Shown: positions 48,301 through 60,515 of the stretch, one piece after another
How positions within the stretch are numbered: the stretch's first letter is position 1
Layout of the letters: every line of letters starts with the position of its first letter
Assembly: GCF_003585765.1 (NCBI RefSeq)
Contig: NZ_CP021235.1
Span: forward strand, 1,488,001 to 1,552,000
Reading direction: 5' to 3'
From: Pontibacter actiniarum
GTDB lineage: Bacteria > Bacteroidota > Bacteroidia > Cytophagales > Hymenobacteraceae
DNA: 64,000 nucleotides
Position numbers and translations under genes: made by a program
Notes under the pieces: generated by a model
The model's input: only the letters and a program-made list of their open reading frames with translations
The model's database searches: none
What the model was told of the DNA's origin: nothing

Positions 48301-48339
48301 GAGGCCAGGTATAAGGAGTATGACATGCATGTAGCTTAG
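45316..48339 (+). CDS. hsdR: Type I restriction endonuclease motor/nuclease subunit (HsdR)
   Basis: A 1007-residue translocating endonuclease. The nuclease domain shows RIPDLIIFVNG and LVLFEFKN (PD-ExK). The motor follows: VVWHTTRSGKS as Walker A (Arg where many relatives have Gly), VIADECHRTQYG as the DEAD-like box, FIGFTGTPVD, and later VNRVATVFRDK. The C-terminal helical domain binds the methyltransferase core. The last ~900 bp are visibly less G+C rich than the first two thirds, though the frame is intact. Confidence 0.96.
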   Translation: MSQYLAEEAIEQAAIAWLRELEPYTYQHGSDIKRDLSKAVLEDVFEQFLQRRYPQVPPKVLAELKQEFLYNSGADLHQRNHAFHLKLSKGISKTWKDDTGKQHFGHFYPIAYDAISQNDFQVVNQFTIIGKSKRIPDLIIFVNGLPLVLFEFKNLFNQDATVEAAYNQVQHYTYQIPQLFEYNALTVVSDGQTTLHGMYSSGLEWFAAWKSIDGREVTGNGFALETLIKGLLVPERLLQYVRHYIFHEPDKGQLIKKGAKYHQFFGIQYALQETLKSVKPYGDGRIGVVWHTTRSGKSITMAIYTGILRQLPELKNPTIVVQVDRFDLNRQLFDDFVAAKDLVGDVQIANTTDELRSLLSGDGGGVVFSTVQKFNLKDTATGRELEHPVLSTRDNIIVIADECHRTQYGLVQGFANNLRRALPQASFIGFTGTPVDSKDADTVAVFGDIIHTYDIRQATEDKAVVPIYYEPRLAKLHLGNEQLEEEAEEITGGLEENEKNRILWAAMEDAAGAKERVEAIAKDILQHYTSREKSLSGKAMIVCMSRRNCVKLYDALTALEGCPEVAVIMTTNIAKDPDTWHPHVRGKEQMEAVKARFKDPDDPLKLVIVRDMWLTGFDNPAMHTLYVDKVMSGHNLIQAVNRVATVFRDKPSGLIVDYIGIGDKLRDATKKYTTAGGKGKVTVNIEEAFSLAQEMIQLLREQLPTDFSYSTWPALTSADKIKLVSRATNHIVSDDEECKAFMLNEKKLTSLAPIVKNHHSINDIAIDILFFQHVGAAVRKVKYPATNIKKKEGQIKELIHRSIESDEVIDVFQMAGIERLDISIINDAFLATAKEQKTGNELKLELIRQILNDEIKVRSSKNLVKYRKFKEEVERIISQYHNNFFDNLMALQELINKVAKPIQEEDQRLNQLGITEEEEAFYEILANHPNAIQDYDLIKVLVHKILAEVKKSASQPDWYKKDDTKAQLMLAVKKVLRFKVKAELQEILDEVMEQAEARYKEYDMHVA

Positions 48340-48395
48340 AACACAGAAAACGAATCACTATCAAGGGTTCTCCTTATGGGGTTACATGCGAATCG

Positions 48396-48403
48396 GTATA
48401 CAT
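48396..48403. repeat. Left copy of 8-bp target-site duplication GTATACAT
   Basis: GTATACAT directly precedes the left inverted repeat of the IS element and is repeated at 49684-49691. Confidence 0.75.
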
Positions 48404-48406
48404 GTA

Positions 48407-48429
48407 ATAGTCAAGATATAGTCTGACAG
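48407..48429. repeat. Left terminal inverted repeat of the IS element
   Basis: ATAGTCAAGATATAGTCTGA followed by CAG; its partner is at 49658-49680 with one mismatch. Confidence 0.8.
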
Positions 48430-48436
48430 CTGTGGT

Positions 48437-49606
48437 TTAGCTGACAGTGGTCTGCCTTAACGTATTGTTCCATGAGCCCGCGTCGTGGGGCTCATTTTTT
48501 TTCTGCACCACCCCTTCGTCTGCAGGTGTAAGGACTGGTTCCGAAAAAAAATGTTTGACAGGATCTTGCCGAAGAGTGTCGAGCATTTTCTCCTGTGCCA
48601 GTGGTTTCGTTTCCAGCAGGGTCTGGTAAGGTGTTCTGCCAAAGCAGTACTTGCCTGTGTGGGTACGCTCTTTGTTGTAATGCTCCAGCCACAGGTCCAG
48701 GCCTTCCTGCAGCTCCTCTAGAGTTGTATACACCTTTTTACGGAAAGCGATCGCGTAAAACTCGTCCTGCATGGTGCGGTGGAAACGCTCGCAGATGCCA
48801 TTGGTCTGCGGGCTCCTGGCTTTGGTTTTAGAATGGTCAATGTCTTCAATAGCCAGGTAGAGCTGGTACTCGTGGTGCTCTCTGGCGCCGCAGTACTCGG
48901 TGCCGCGATCGGTCAGGATGCGCAGTAGCTTCAGATCATGCTGCTCATAGAATGGCAATACTCTGTCGTTGAGCATGTCGGCTGCCACCAATGCATTCTT
49001 TCTATCATACACTTTAGCATGTGCCACCTTGGTGTAGGTATCAATAAAGGTCTGCTGGTAGATCTTGCCTACGCCTTTGATGTAGCCCACGTAATAAGTG
49101 TCTTGCGCACCTAAATAGCCAGGATGGTGTGTCTCGATCTCTCCGTGCGCCGTCTTCTCTTCTTTGGCTTTTTCCAGGGCTACGATCTGCGCCTCGGTCA
49201 GGATCAAACCTTCCTGAGCTACCTTCGCTTCTAATGCTTTTAAACGTTTGGGAAAGGTCTCCAGGGCGTGGCGCAGCCAAATAGAACGTACCCCGCCAGG
49301 TGAAATGAAGAGGCCTTGCTTTTTGAGTTCGTTGGAAGCTCTGAGTTGCCCAAAGGCTGGTTGCTCAGTGGCCAGTGCTACTACCGCTTCTTCCACGGCT
49401 TGCTCTACCCTGTTCTTGATGTTGGGCCTTGCGCGGCTTATCTCCTGCAGAGCGGATGTGCCGCCCTGTTCATAGAGCTGTTGGAAGCGGTAGAAGGAAT
49501 CCCTGCTGTAGCCCATCACCTTGCAGGCCTGGGATACGTTGCCAAGCATCTCGGCCAAGCTTAGCAATCCTAACTTGTTTTTGATAATTTTGTCTTGAGT
49601 GGTCAT
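48437..49606 (-). CDS. IS481-family DDE transposase
   Basis: A 389-residue transposase. The N-terminal helix-turn-helix ([36 protein letters not shown]) precedes the integrase-like core, where [17 protein letters not shown] gives the first Asp, [11 protein letters not shown] the second, and [17 protein letters not shown] the Glu. The frame is whole and both inverted repeats are present, so the element may still be active. Confidence 0.93.
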   Translation of the reverse strand: MTTQDKIIKNKLGLLSLAEMLGNVSQACKVMGYSRDSFYRFQQLYEQGGTSALQEISRARPNIKNRVEQAVEEAVVALATEQPAFGQLRASNELKKQGLFISPGGVRSIWLRHALETFPKRLKALEAKVAQEGLILTEAQIVALEKAKEEKTAHGEIETHHPGYLGAQDTYYVGYIKGVGKIYQQTFIDTYTKVAHAKVYDRKNALVAADMLNDRVLPFYEQHDLKLLRILTDRGTEYCGAREHHEYQLYLAIEDIDHSKTKARSPQTNGICERFHRTMQDEFYAIAFRKKVYTTLEELQEGLDLWLEHYNKERTHTGKYCFGRTPYQTLLETKPLAQEKMLDTLRQDPVKHFFSEPVLTPADEGVVQKKNEPHDAGSWNNTLRQTTVS

Positions 49607-49657
49607 GATATAAGCGGGTTTAAATAATTAAATGCGTCACATTCAATTTACTTAAAC

Positions 49658-49680
49658 TGTCAGATTATATCTTGACTATC
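49658..49680. repeat. Right terminal inverted repeat of the IS element
   Basis: CTGTCAGATTATATCTTGAC followed by TAT; reverse complement of the left repeat with one mismatch. Confidence 0.8.
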
Positions 49681-49683
49681 TCA

Positions 49684-49691
49684 GTATACAT
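49684..49691. repeat. Right copy of 8-bp target-site duplication GTATACAT
   Basis: Identical to 48396-48403. Removing the IS and one copy restores a continuous spacer downstream of hsdR. Confidence 0.75.
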
Positions 49692-49733
49692 CTCCAGAAA
49701 TTATGACATTCCTGTCCTGGCTTGTACAAAGTC

Positions 49734-49762
49734 CCTGGTAGCGGTTACTAACCGCTACCAGG
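49734..49762 (-). terminator. Hairpin after the serine hydrolase gene
   Basis: CCTGGTAGCGGTT and AACCGCTACCAGG form a perfect 13-bp stem with a 3-nt loop immediately past the stop at 49765. The T run on the minus strand is weak. Confidence 0.6.
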
Positions 49763-49764
49763 AA

Positions 49765-51279
49765 TTACTCTTTAATAAACTCTATAGCTGCTAATTCAGA
49801 TTCAAATTGGATAGATAAGGAGGTGATTCTGCCTTCTTTGTCTTTCTTAAACTGCAGTGGTGGCATTGCCATCCTGTAAGGATGAACTGTAGTCGTGGCA
49901 TGAAAAATATCCTGATTAGTAGATGCAGGTGCGACTTTTAATTTTTTCCTCCTAAAGTAGGTATACAGAGAGTCTTCTTCGCAAAATATTCTAATTTTTC
50001 CGTATCCAGGATTTATGTAACTGCCAACAAACTCTTTAAGTTGTTGCGAGGAGATTGTTGCTTCTGATTTAACTTCTGTGCGAGTCTCAAGTGTTTTTGT
50101 CTGGGTTTGACTAGGTTCCTGACTTTTTAAATAAAGATCAACCCAATCTGTCTTTTTTACTTCCAGCAGCTTATCCACTAGGGTATTTCTAATCAATAAA
50201 GCTGGTTCGTAGTCGGTTTGGTTTGTAAGAACCACGATCCCTATTTTCTCATTAGGGAAGAATGTGACACTTGTCCTGAAGCCATCTACACTACCGCCAT
50301 GCTCTACCCGGTAATGCCCTTTGTAGTCTGAAATAATCCAGCCGTAGCCATAGTTTGCTGAGTACATACCCGGAAACTCTTCATCAGGCAAATACCCTCT
50401 TGGCATCACTGCCTGAGGGCTTATGGCCTCCTTGACATATTGCTCCGGCAGAATTTGTCGTCCTTTATACTTTCCCATGTTAAGCCAGGTCAGCAACCAG
50501 TTACCCATGTCATGGGCATTGCTGTTGATACCTCCCGCCGGACTCATGGCCGCAAGGTCATAGTAGGCTACTTTTTCTACCTTGTTACTGCTAGAAACAT
50601 AACCCAAAGACACATTTGTTTTTCCCTGCAAACCTTCTACCCCAAAGGTGGAGTTGTGCATTTCCAGTGGTTTAAACAGTGCGTTTGCTACGTTCTCCTC
50701 CCAGGATTTGCCGGTAATTTTTTCAGTTATTGTCCCCAGGATAAAATAGGAAAAGTTGCTGTAATTCCACTTTGTCCTCAACGGAGCGGCTGGTTCGAGA
50801 TACTCAATCCTTCTCAGCAAACTGTCTCTGTCGCTCACCGGGTCGCCTGACCAAGCCTTGTCATGGAGAGCCAGCCCGGTCCGCATACTCAGCAAGTCGT
50901 GAATAAGGACGCCGCTGTTCAATTGCTCATTATAGAACTTTAACGCCGGTACGTATTTTGAAGGACTTTCCTCGAAATTGAGCAGCCCTTTTTCCCGAAG
51001 TTGGCCCACCAACGCAGCGGTGAATGCCTTGGTGGTGGAACCAACAGAAAACAAGGTGTTGGCGTCTGCCTTGACTTTATTTTCATAATCTCTGTAGCCA
51101 AAGCCTTGGGTATAAAGCACTTTCTCACCCTCCACTATGGCAATCGCACAGCCTGGGGTATTGGTGGCTTCCAGAATTCTGCTTATTTGCCTTTCCAAAC
51201 CCCGAAGGCGCTGGTCATTTTGAGCATGAAGGGGTATACGAGTAAACAACAATAAGAATAGAAGGGCTGTCTTTTTCAT
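49765..51279 (-). CDS. Serine hydrolase, class C beta-lactamase-like
   Basis: A 504-residue secreted protein (signal ending IPLHAQ). The penicillin-binding fold has SVGSTTKAFTAAL with the SxxK nucleophile, YSNFSYFILG as the YxN motif, and VEHGGSVDGFRT as the HGG third motif. A C-terminal domain of about 120 residues, after a threonine/glutamate linker (TQTKTLETRTEVKSE), is the usual beta-barrel tail. It may be an esterase, peptidase or lactamase; the sequence does not decide. Confidence 0.92.
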   Translation of the reverse strand: MKKTALLFLLLFTRIPLHAQNDQRLRGLERQISRILEATNTPGCAIAIVEGEKVLYTQGFGYRDYENKVKADANTLFSVGSTTKAFTAALVGQLREKGLLNFEESPSKYVPALKFYNEQLNSGVLIHDLLSMRTGLALHDKAWSGDPVSDRDSLLRRIEYLEPAAPLRTKWNYSNFSYFILGTITEKITGKSWEENVANALFKPLEMHNSTFGVEGLQGKTNVSLGYVSSSNKVEKVAYYDLAAMSPAGGINSNAHDMGNWLLTWLNMGKYKGRQILPEQYVKEAISPQAVMPRGYLPDEEFPGMYSANYGYGWIISDYKGHYRVEHGGSVDGFRTSVTFFPNEKIGIVVLTNQTDYEPALLIRNTLVDKLLEVKKTDWVDLYLKSQEPSQTQTKTLETRTEVKSEATISSQQLKEFVGSYINPGYGKIRIFCEEDSLYTYFRRKKLKVAPASTNQDIFHATTTVHPYRMAMPPLQFKKDKEGRITSLSIQFESELAAIEFIKE

Positions 51280-51379
51280 ATAAACGCTTTTTTATTGGCA
51301 AAGCTACCGCCTAAGGAAAAACCATGGAAGGACAAGAAGGACCTGAATACGGACAAAAAGCATCCAGGGGAAGAAAGGA

Positions 51380-52309
51380 TTAGATTTGCCGAGGACCCTG
51401 CAAAGACTTTCGTAATTGACTCTCACTGCTGAAACCGCACTGTGCTGCCACATAGTCTAGTTTATGGCCAGCACTTAGCAAATGTTCCGCCTTTTCAATC
51501 CGTATCTTGTTCAGATAGGCACCGATCGTTACGCCGGTTGTTTTTTTGAAAAGGCGGGTCAGGTTTCGGGGGCTCATGTGGACATGGGCCGCAACGGTTT
51601 CGACTGGCAGCTTTTGGGAAGCATGCTCAAAGATGTATTGCTGGGCTGTATAGATTCTATCCTCCAGGTGGTTTCTATACTGCAAGAATACGCTTAACTG
51701 GGGATCATCACTGCCCCTCCTAAGGTAAACCACCGTTATTCTTGCTAATTCAAAGGCGAATCGCTCGCCATACAACCTTTCCAGTATAAACAGGGAAAGG
51801 TCGATTCCAGAGCTTACCCCAGCACTGGTGAAGATACCACTGTCCTCTACAAATAGGCGGTTCCGTTTCAGCTCTGCCTCGGGGAATTTAGTGGCAAACC
51901 GGGAGAAATAATTCCAATGCGTCGTACAGGACTTATTGTTTAGCAGACCAGCCTCTGCCAACAGGAAAGCACCTGTACAAACAGAACATATGTTTGCTCC
52001 TGCCGCAAACTGTACCCTTAACCATTGAAAGAACTCCTGGCTTGACTCCAGGAAAGCAGCGTCTGAAAATAAGAAAGAATCTATGCCTGGGATGAAGATA
52101 TAATCTTCTTTGCTCAAAGAAATTGATTTGAACGGCGTCAATTTAGACAAGAATAAGCCCGCCGCACTTTCTATCTCAGCGGTGTCATCAATCGAGGCAA
52201 AGCATAGGTCGATTTCAGGACGTAGCACTTTGGCTTCGTAGAAAATATGAGCAGGACCAGTTATGTCAAGTAATTGAACTTGTGGGGGCACTACAAAGAT
52301 AACCTTCAT
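51380..52309 (-). CDS. GlxA-family transcriptional regulator (DJ-1/PfpI plus AraC HTH)
   Basis: A 309-residue regulator. The N-terminal DJ-1/PfpI-like domain has FIPGIDSFLF and NICSVCTGAFLLAEAGLL, where the Cys lies at the nucleophile elbow. The C-terminal AraC domain shows ETVAAHVHMSPRNLTRLFKK and LDYVAAQCGFSSESQLRKS. The last residues (LQGPRQI) differ from the usual F-R-R-x-G-x-SP-x-YR end; a shifted frame reads RVLGKSNPFFPW, so a frameshift there is possible. It may control the neighbouring serine hydrolase. Confidence 0.88.
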   Translation of the reverse strand: MKVIFVVPPQVQLLDITGPAHIFYEAKVLRPEIDLCFASIDDTAEIESAAGLFLSKLTPFKSISLSKEDYIFIPGIDSFLFSDAAFLESSQEFFQWLRVQFAAGANICSVCTGAFLLAEAGLLNNKSCTTHWNYFSRFATKFPEAELKRNRLFVEDSGIFTSAGVSSGIDLSLFILERLYGERFAFELARITVVYLRRGSDDPQLSVFLQYRNHLEDRIYTAQQYIFEHASQKLPVETVAAHVHMSPRNLTRLFKKTTGVTIGAYLNKIRIEKAEHLLSAGHKLDYVAAQCGFSSESQLRKSLQGPRQI

Positions 52310-52676
52310 GCGCTATTCGAAACTCTCTGCACTATCTATAGAAAACTGTTTGCAATTTGATGGGGCAAAGGTACGATGAAGTCAAGGCTACCACCTAATA
52401 CCTAACACATAAAGCTAGGAGCTAACCAAAGCCTGCCTTGTATTCAGTATAGGCTCGGGTCAAAAACGTAGCTGGTAGTGATAGAGACAGCAACAAGGTA
52501 GGTTTCCCTGCACTTGCCGGCCTATGCACGACACTTCCTAAACTAGCCCCCAACAGCTTCTAGCATTTCTCTATAGCTACTGGAAACTAAGAAAATAGTA
52601 TAACAGAGTTAGAGGATAAACAGGAATGGCTATCTATTTGCTGTAGTTCAATAAAAAACTTTGTGAGTCAAAAGGC
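52310..52676. other. Intergenic region between the GlxA-type regulator and the rRNA operon end
   Basis: No gene, repeat or RNA recognised. It should include the promoter of the minus-strand regulator gene. Confidence 0.55.
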
Positions 52677-52714
52677 AAAGGCCCCGGCGCTCTTTCGCGC
52701 CGGGGCCTTTGTGT
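52677..52714 (-). terminator. Second rRNA operon terminator
   Basis: AAAGGCCCCGGCGC and GCGCCGGGGCCTTT make a 14-bp G+C-rich stem around TCTTTC. On the minus strand TTTGCCTTTTGAC follows. Confidence 0.8.
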
Positions 52715-52847
52715 TTGTTTCCGTTTGCTCTCTGCCACGGGCTTGTTGCTCTGGCGGCTGCTTGCTGTGCTGCTCCTCTGGCGCAAGCCACCGCTCCTCC
52801 TTCAGGCCCTGCCTGGTGCGGGTGGTGCGGTTTCGGGACGGGGGTAA

Positions 52848-52890
52848 AAAGGGAGCGCCCCGCTCCGCGGCTGCGGAGGGGGCGCTCTTT
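52848..52890 (-). terminator. First rRNA operon terminator, just past 5S
   Basis: GAGCGCCCCGCTCCGC (52853-52868) pairs, with one bulge, with GCGGAGGGGGCGCTC (52873-52887). On the minus strand it is followed by CCCTTTTT. Confidence 0.8.
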
Positions 52891-52897
52891 GTTGGGG

Positions 52898-53007
52898 TTG
52901 GCGGCCACCTACTCTCCCGGGTGTGACCCCAGTACCATCGGCGCGCCCGGGCTTAACTTCTCTGTTCGGGATGGGAAGAGGTGCTCACCGGGGCCATAGC
53001 CACCATT
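52898..53007 (-). rRNA. rrf: 5S ribosomal RNA
   Basis: On the minus strand the sequence reads GGTGGCTATGGCCCCGGTGA, then CCCATCCCGAACAGAGAAGT and ends GGGAGAGTAGGTGGCCGC, the conserved 5S elements. Ends are uncertain by a few bases. It lies about 90 bp from the 23S 3' end. Confidence 0.93.
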
Positions 53008-53097
53008 ATCTTGCGCACGGCTGTTATGCGTGCCGGATGCTTTATGACATGACTTGTGGGGGAGAAACAAAATCGAGAGCGGCGGGCCGGTGCTGCT

Positions 53098-57824
<4,727 letters not shown>

Positions 57825-57966
57825 AGAATATGCTTCCTGCGGCATAAAACCGCAAAATGTGTCTGTCCGACCCCGGCTTTCCTTTAATTCTATTACTAGA
57901 ACCTGATGCAGCTGATTTTTCAATCAACCACATGGTTTACCTTAAATTTCTGTCTCAATCAATCTC

Positions 57967-57978
57967 TCAAAGAACTTT
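57967..57978 (-). promoter_or_regulatory. boxA-like antitermination word in the 16S leader
   Basis: AAAGTTCTTTGA on the minus strand, about 145 bp before 16S; exact match to the spacer copy at 56082-56093. Confidence 0.6.
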
Positions 57979-58066
57979 CCGAGGACCTGTTGTCCTCGCT
58001 TGTCGTCCTGCGACGTTGCCTTCTTTTACTCTTAGCCTTTAGAACCGGTTGCTCTGTGGCGTGTTG

Positions 58067-58098
58067 CAAAGGTAGTGACTTCTTCTTGAACTACCAAA
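58067..58098 (-). promoter_or_regulatory. rRNA operon promoter P2 (TTTG-N20-TACCTTTG)
   Basis: On the minus strand TTTG at 58098-58095 and TACCTTTG at 58074-58067 are 20 nt apart, an exact match to the Bacteroidota sigma-A consensus. Confidence 0.82.
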
Positions 58099-58157
58099 AC
58101 TTTTTTTACTTTTTTCTCTACCCTTGCGTTGTTTCTGTGTGTTGCTGTAAGGGAGTG

Positions 58158-58187
58158 CAAAGGTAGAGGTTTTATTTCTTAACACAA
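58158..58187 (-). promoter_or_regulatory. rRNA operon promoter P1 (TTG-N19-TACCTTTG)
   Basis: On the minus strand TTG (58187-58185) is 19 nt before TACCTTTG (58165-58158). It lies about 90 bp upstream of P2. Confidence 0.75.
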
Positions 58188-58450
58188 GTGGTAACGCAGA
58201 TATTTTTGCCTCTACAGCTAAATAAGCCCCCTTTTGCTTGTGTAACAGCATCATCATCAACAGGATGTATTACGTATTTTTTTTCAGCATGTGGTCCCCT
58301 GCCCTTCCCCTTATTGCCCTATTGCCTCAGCTCGATGCCTGAACACTCTTCTTACACCGTGGTAAAACCGGCAAATGAACGTTATAGCCACAGCAGGGCG
58401 TGAGCATCACAAATCGCACCCGTTCATAACCGCTCTACAAACCGCCCCTG

Positions 58451-59542
58451 CTAGTCTGCCAGAAGGCGGTGCTTCTTAAGTATGGCCAGGATCTGTGGCT
58501 TTAGCTGTTTCAGCATGCGGTCGAACCCAAGGTCATTGGGGTGGGAGCCGTCAATCGTGCCCTCGTGGTCGGCGCCGAGCTGCTGATCATAGGAAAGTAA
58601 GTACAGGTTCTTAACTCCGCTGCGCAGCAACTTGGCGACTTCTTCTTCTATCTGTTTGTTCTGCGCCTGCACCCTCTGCCCCACCTCCTGGTCGAAAGCA
58701 CCGTTTTCCCGCACTGTACTTGGGATAACCAGGATGGGTGCTTTGGGGTGATGTTCTCTGATGGTGTTAACAAGATAGGCGGTCCGCTCACGGATTTCCT
58801 GCGGTGAGGAGTTTGGCACGCAGTCCAGCACAAAGGCATCAACAGGAACAGCGGCGATCATATCGGCCACCGCCTTTTCCATTTTAGCGCTTCCGCTCAA
58901 GCCCATGTTCAGGAGGTTTAACCCTGTTTCCCGGCTTAGGCGAGCAGGGTAAGCCATTCCCGGCCTACTTGCTGAGGCTCCCTGCAGAATACTGGACCCA
59001 TACAGCAAAATGCGTCTCTGGAAAGGATCCGGAAGGGCCTCTATTGTGGCGCCATCCTCAACTCCTATCTCCAGGCTCTTTATCTCGTCGTACAGCGGCA
59101 GGTAGAGCAGGCACTCTTTCTCACTGCCGTCCATGTTGCGGACCAGGGTATACTCTGTACAGTCTCCGTTCGGGCGCCCAACACCTGCAAACTGCCAACG
59201 GCCATTCTTCTTTATATAGAGATCAAGCCCCTCATAGGCAATAGCCGTCATGTTCACCAGCGGTTTACTACTGCTGGTACACCACTTGACCGATACCGTG
59301 CTACTGTTGGTCTTAAAGGCAATGGCAAGCCCTGCTGAGTTGGTAAGCAGCCTTTTTACCGCTTGCGGCATAGCCGGGTAAGCTACAGTGTCTACCCGGT
59401 GGTACACCTGCTGTGTTGGTTCTATTTTACCGACCAAGGTTAGCTCCGTAGCCGGAGTGTAGTGCGTGGACTGTGCATTGGCAAAGTTTGCCGTAAGGAG
59501 TGTTATAGGCAGTAGCGCCCACTTTGCAAGACTATTCTTCAT
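58451..59542 (-). CDS. Secreted SGNH/GDSL hydrolase family protein
   Basis: A 363-residue protein with signal peptide (ending ANFANAQ). An N-terminal beta-sandwich of about 150 residues precedes the SGNH domain: LLYGSSILQGASASR contains the nucleophile Ser (block I), NMGLSGSAKM the Gly (block II), VPNSSPQEIR the Asn (block III) and DGSHPNDLGF the Asp/His pair (block V). Such enzymes remove acyl or acetyl groups from glycans or lipids. It is the last gene in a row of four exported proteins on this strand. Confidence 0.9.
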   Translation of the reverse strand: MKNSLAKWALLPITLLTANFANAQSTHYTPATELTLVGKIEPTQQVYHRVDTVAYPAMPQAVKRLLTNSAGLAIAFKTNSSTVSVKWCTSSSKPLVNMTAIAYEGLDLYIKKNGRWQFAGVGRPNGDCTEYTLVRNMDGSEKECLLYLPLYDEIKSLEIGVEDGATIEALPDPFQRRILLYGSSILQGASASRPGMAYPARLSRETGLNLLNMGLSGSAKMEKAVADMIAAVPVDAFVLDCVPNSSPQEIRERTAYLVNTIREHHPKAPILVIPSTVRENGAFDQEVGQRVQAQNKQIEEEVAKLLRSGVKNLYLLSYDQQLGADHEGTIDGSHPNDLGFDRMLKQLKPQILAILKKHRLLAD

Positions 59543-59579
59543 GCTTCTGGTTTATAAATATCAGATTCCCCCTCCGTTG

Positions 59580-60464
59580 TTATTCCTCCATAAAGGTAAT
59601 AACTGTCGCGACACCGCGCTCGCCTGCGTGGTCAAACTTGTTGTTGTCACTAGGATAATTGACCACGCCCCTGTTTCTTACCCAGGCCGTAGAGGAGCCT
59701 CCCCCATCCAAATTCATGGCCTCTACACAGCAGAGTGCGTGCATCAGCCTGGCCACCTCTTCTGTTGTCATGCCATGCGCTTCTGTAAAGCGGCCATCCA
59801 CGACTACGGCTATCAGGTGGTTTGCCTCCGTAACGCCCACGGCGGTTCTGGGGTGGCGGTTGCTGTTAAAAGCTTCCTGTACCTGTTCAACAGGCGCATC
59901 GTTTAACACCAGCAGTGGGCCTGATGCAAGCAGCGTTGGCACAGCGGATAGAGAACTCCAGCCTTGCGTGGGTTTCTTTATCACAGCAACAGCTCCGTCT
60001 GCACCGATGGCAAAGCCGGCATTTTCACGGTAGGTTGTAAACCCGCTACGGGTGGTATTTATGATGTTGCCGTTCTTTTTAAAGAAAACGGTTGACCCTC
60101 CCGCCGACGTGTCGAAAAAGGAGCCGTTGATGGCTGCGGTTGCCCTGGCCCTGGCAGCACCCTCGCTTGTCTTCAAAAAGCCGGAGGTGACATAGGGAAT
60201 GTCCACCTTCGCTCCCTCCGCATTCAGATCAATATCCAGAATGGTGATGCTTTGGTTGGAGTTGAAGAGGTTGTTAAAGCGCTTATACTTCCAGGTAACA
60301 GCCTTTGACACTTCTGTCGTTTCCCAATCGGCATTGGCCAGTTGTTCTTCGAGTGTCTGAGGCGCAACAACAACGGGAGGTGCCGTATCCGGCGTTACGT
60401 CATCTTTCGAGCACCCAGCCAACAGCAATGCCGGGAGCAACAACAGGGCGACTGTTTTTTTCAT
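59580..60464 (-). CDS. Phosphodiester glycosidase family (NAGPA-like) lipoprotein
   Basis: A 294-residue lipoprotein (signal ending LLLAGC). The domain of PF09992 is recognised by AAINGSFFDTSAGGSTVFF, RTAVGVTEANHLIAVVVDGR and MNLDGGGSSTAWV, the last being the conserved acidic/glycine loop. Human NAGPA removes N-acetylglucosamine from a phosphodiester; bacterial members may act on phosphodiester-linked sugars in teichoic-like or capsule polymers. It lies 37 bp before the SGNH gene. Confidence 0.9.
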   Translation of the reverse strand: MKKTVALLLLPALLLAGCSKDDVTPDTAPPVVVAPQTLEEQLANADWETTEVSKAVTWKYKRFNNLFNSNQSITILDIDLNAEGAKVDIPYVTSGFLKTSEGAARARATAAINGSFFDTSAGGSTVFFKKNGNIINTTRSGFTTYRENAGFAIGADGAVAVIKKPTQGWSSLSAVPTLLASGPLLVLNDAPVEQVQEAFNSNRHPRTAVGVTEANHLIAVVVDGRFTEAHGMTTEEVARLMHALCCVEAMNLDGGGSSTAWVRNRGVVNYPSDNNKFDHAGERGVATVITFMEE

Positions 60465-60515
60465 CTGATTATCTTGAGTGATGCGCTAGCGCTTGTGTGC
60501 CGGGGCAACGTGTGC

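Larger units (their letters stand above)
48404..49683 (-). mobile_element. Complete IS481-type insertion sequence (about 1280 bp)
   Basis: The ends match as inverted repeats: ATAGTCAAGATATAGTCTGA then CAG on the left (from 48407) and, reversed, ATAGTCAAGATATAATCTGA then CAG on the right, one mismatch in 23. The element holds one transposase gene on the minus strand and is flanked by GTATACAT on both sides. The outermost bases are uncertain by one or two positions. Confidence 0.85.
57825..58450. other. rRNA operon leader and promoter region, then a spacer to the SGNH gene
   Basis: No protein gene seen. From the 16S 5' end upward it contains the boxA-like word, tandem promoters P2 and P1, and beyond 58190 an unremarkable spacer that ends at the stop of the SGNH hydrolase. 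Confidence 0.7.
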
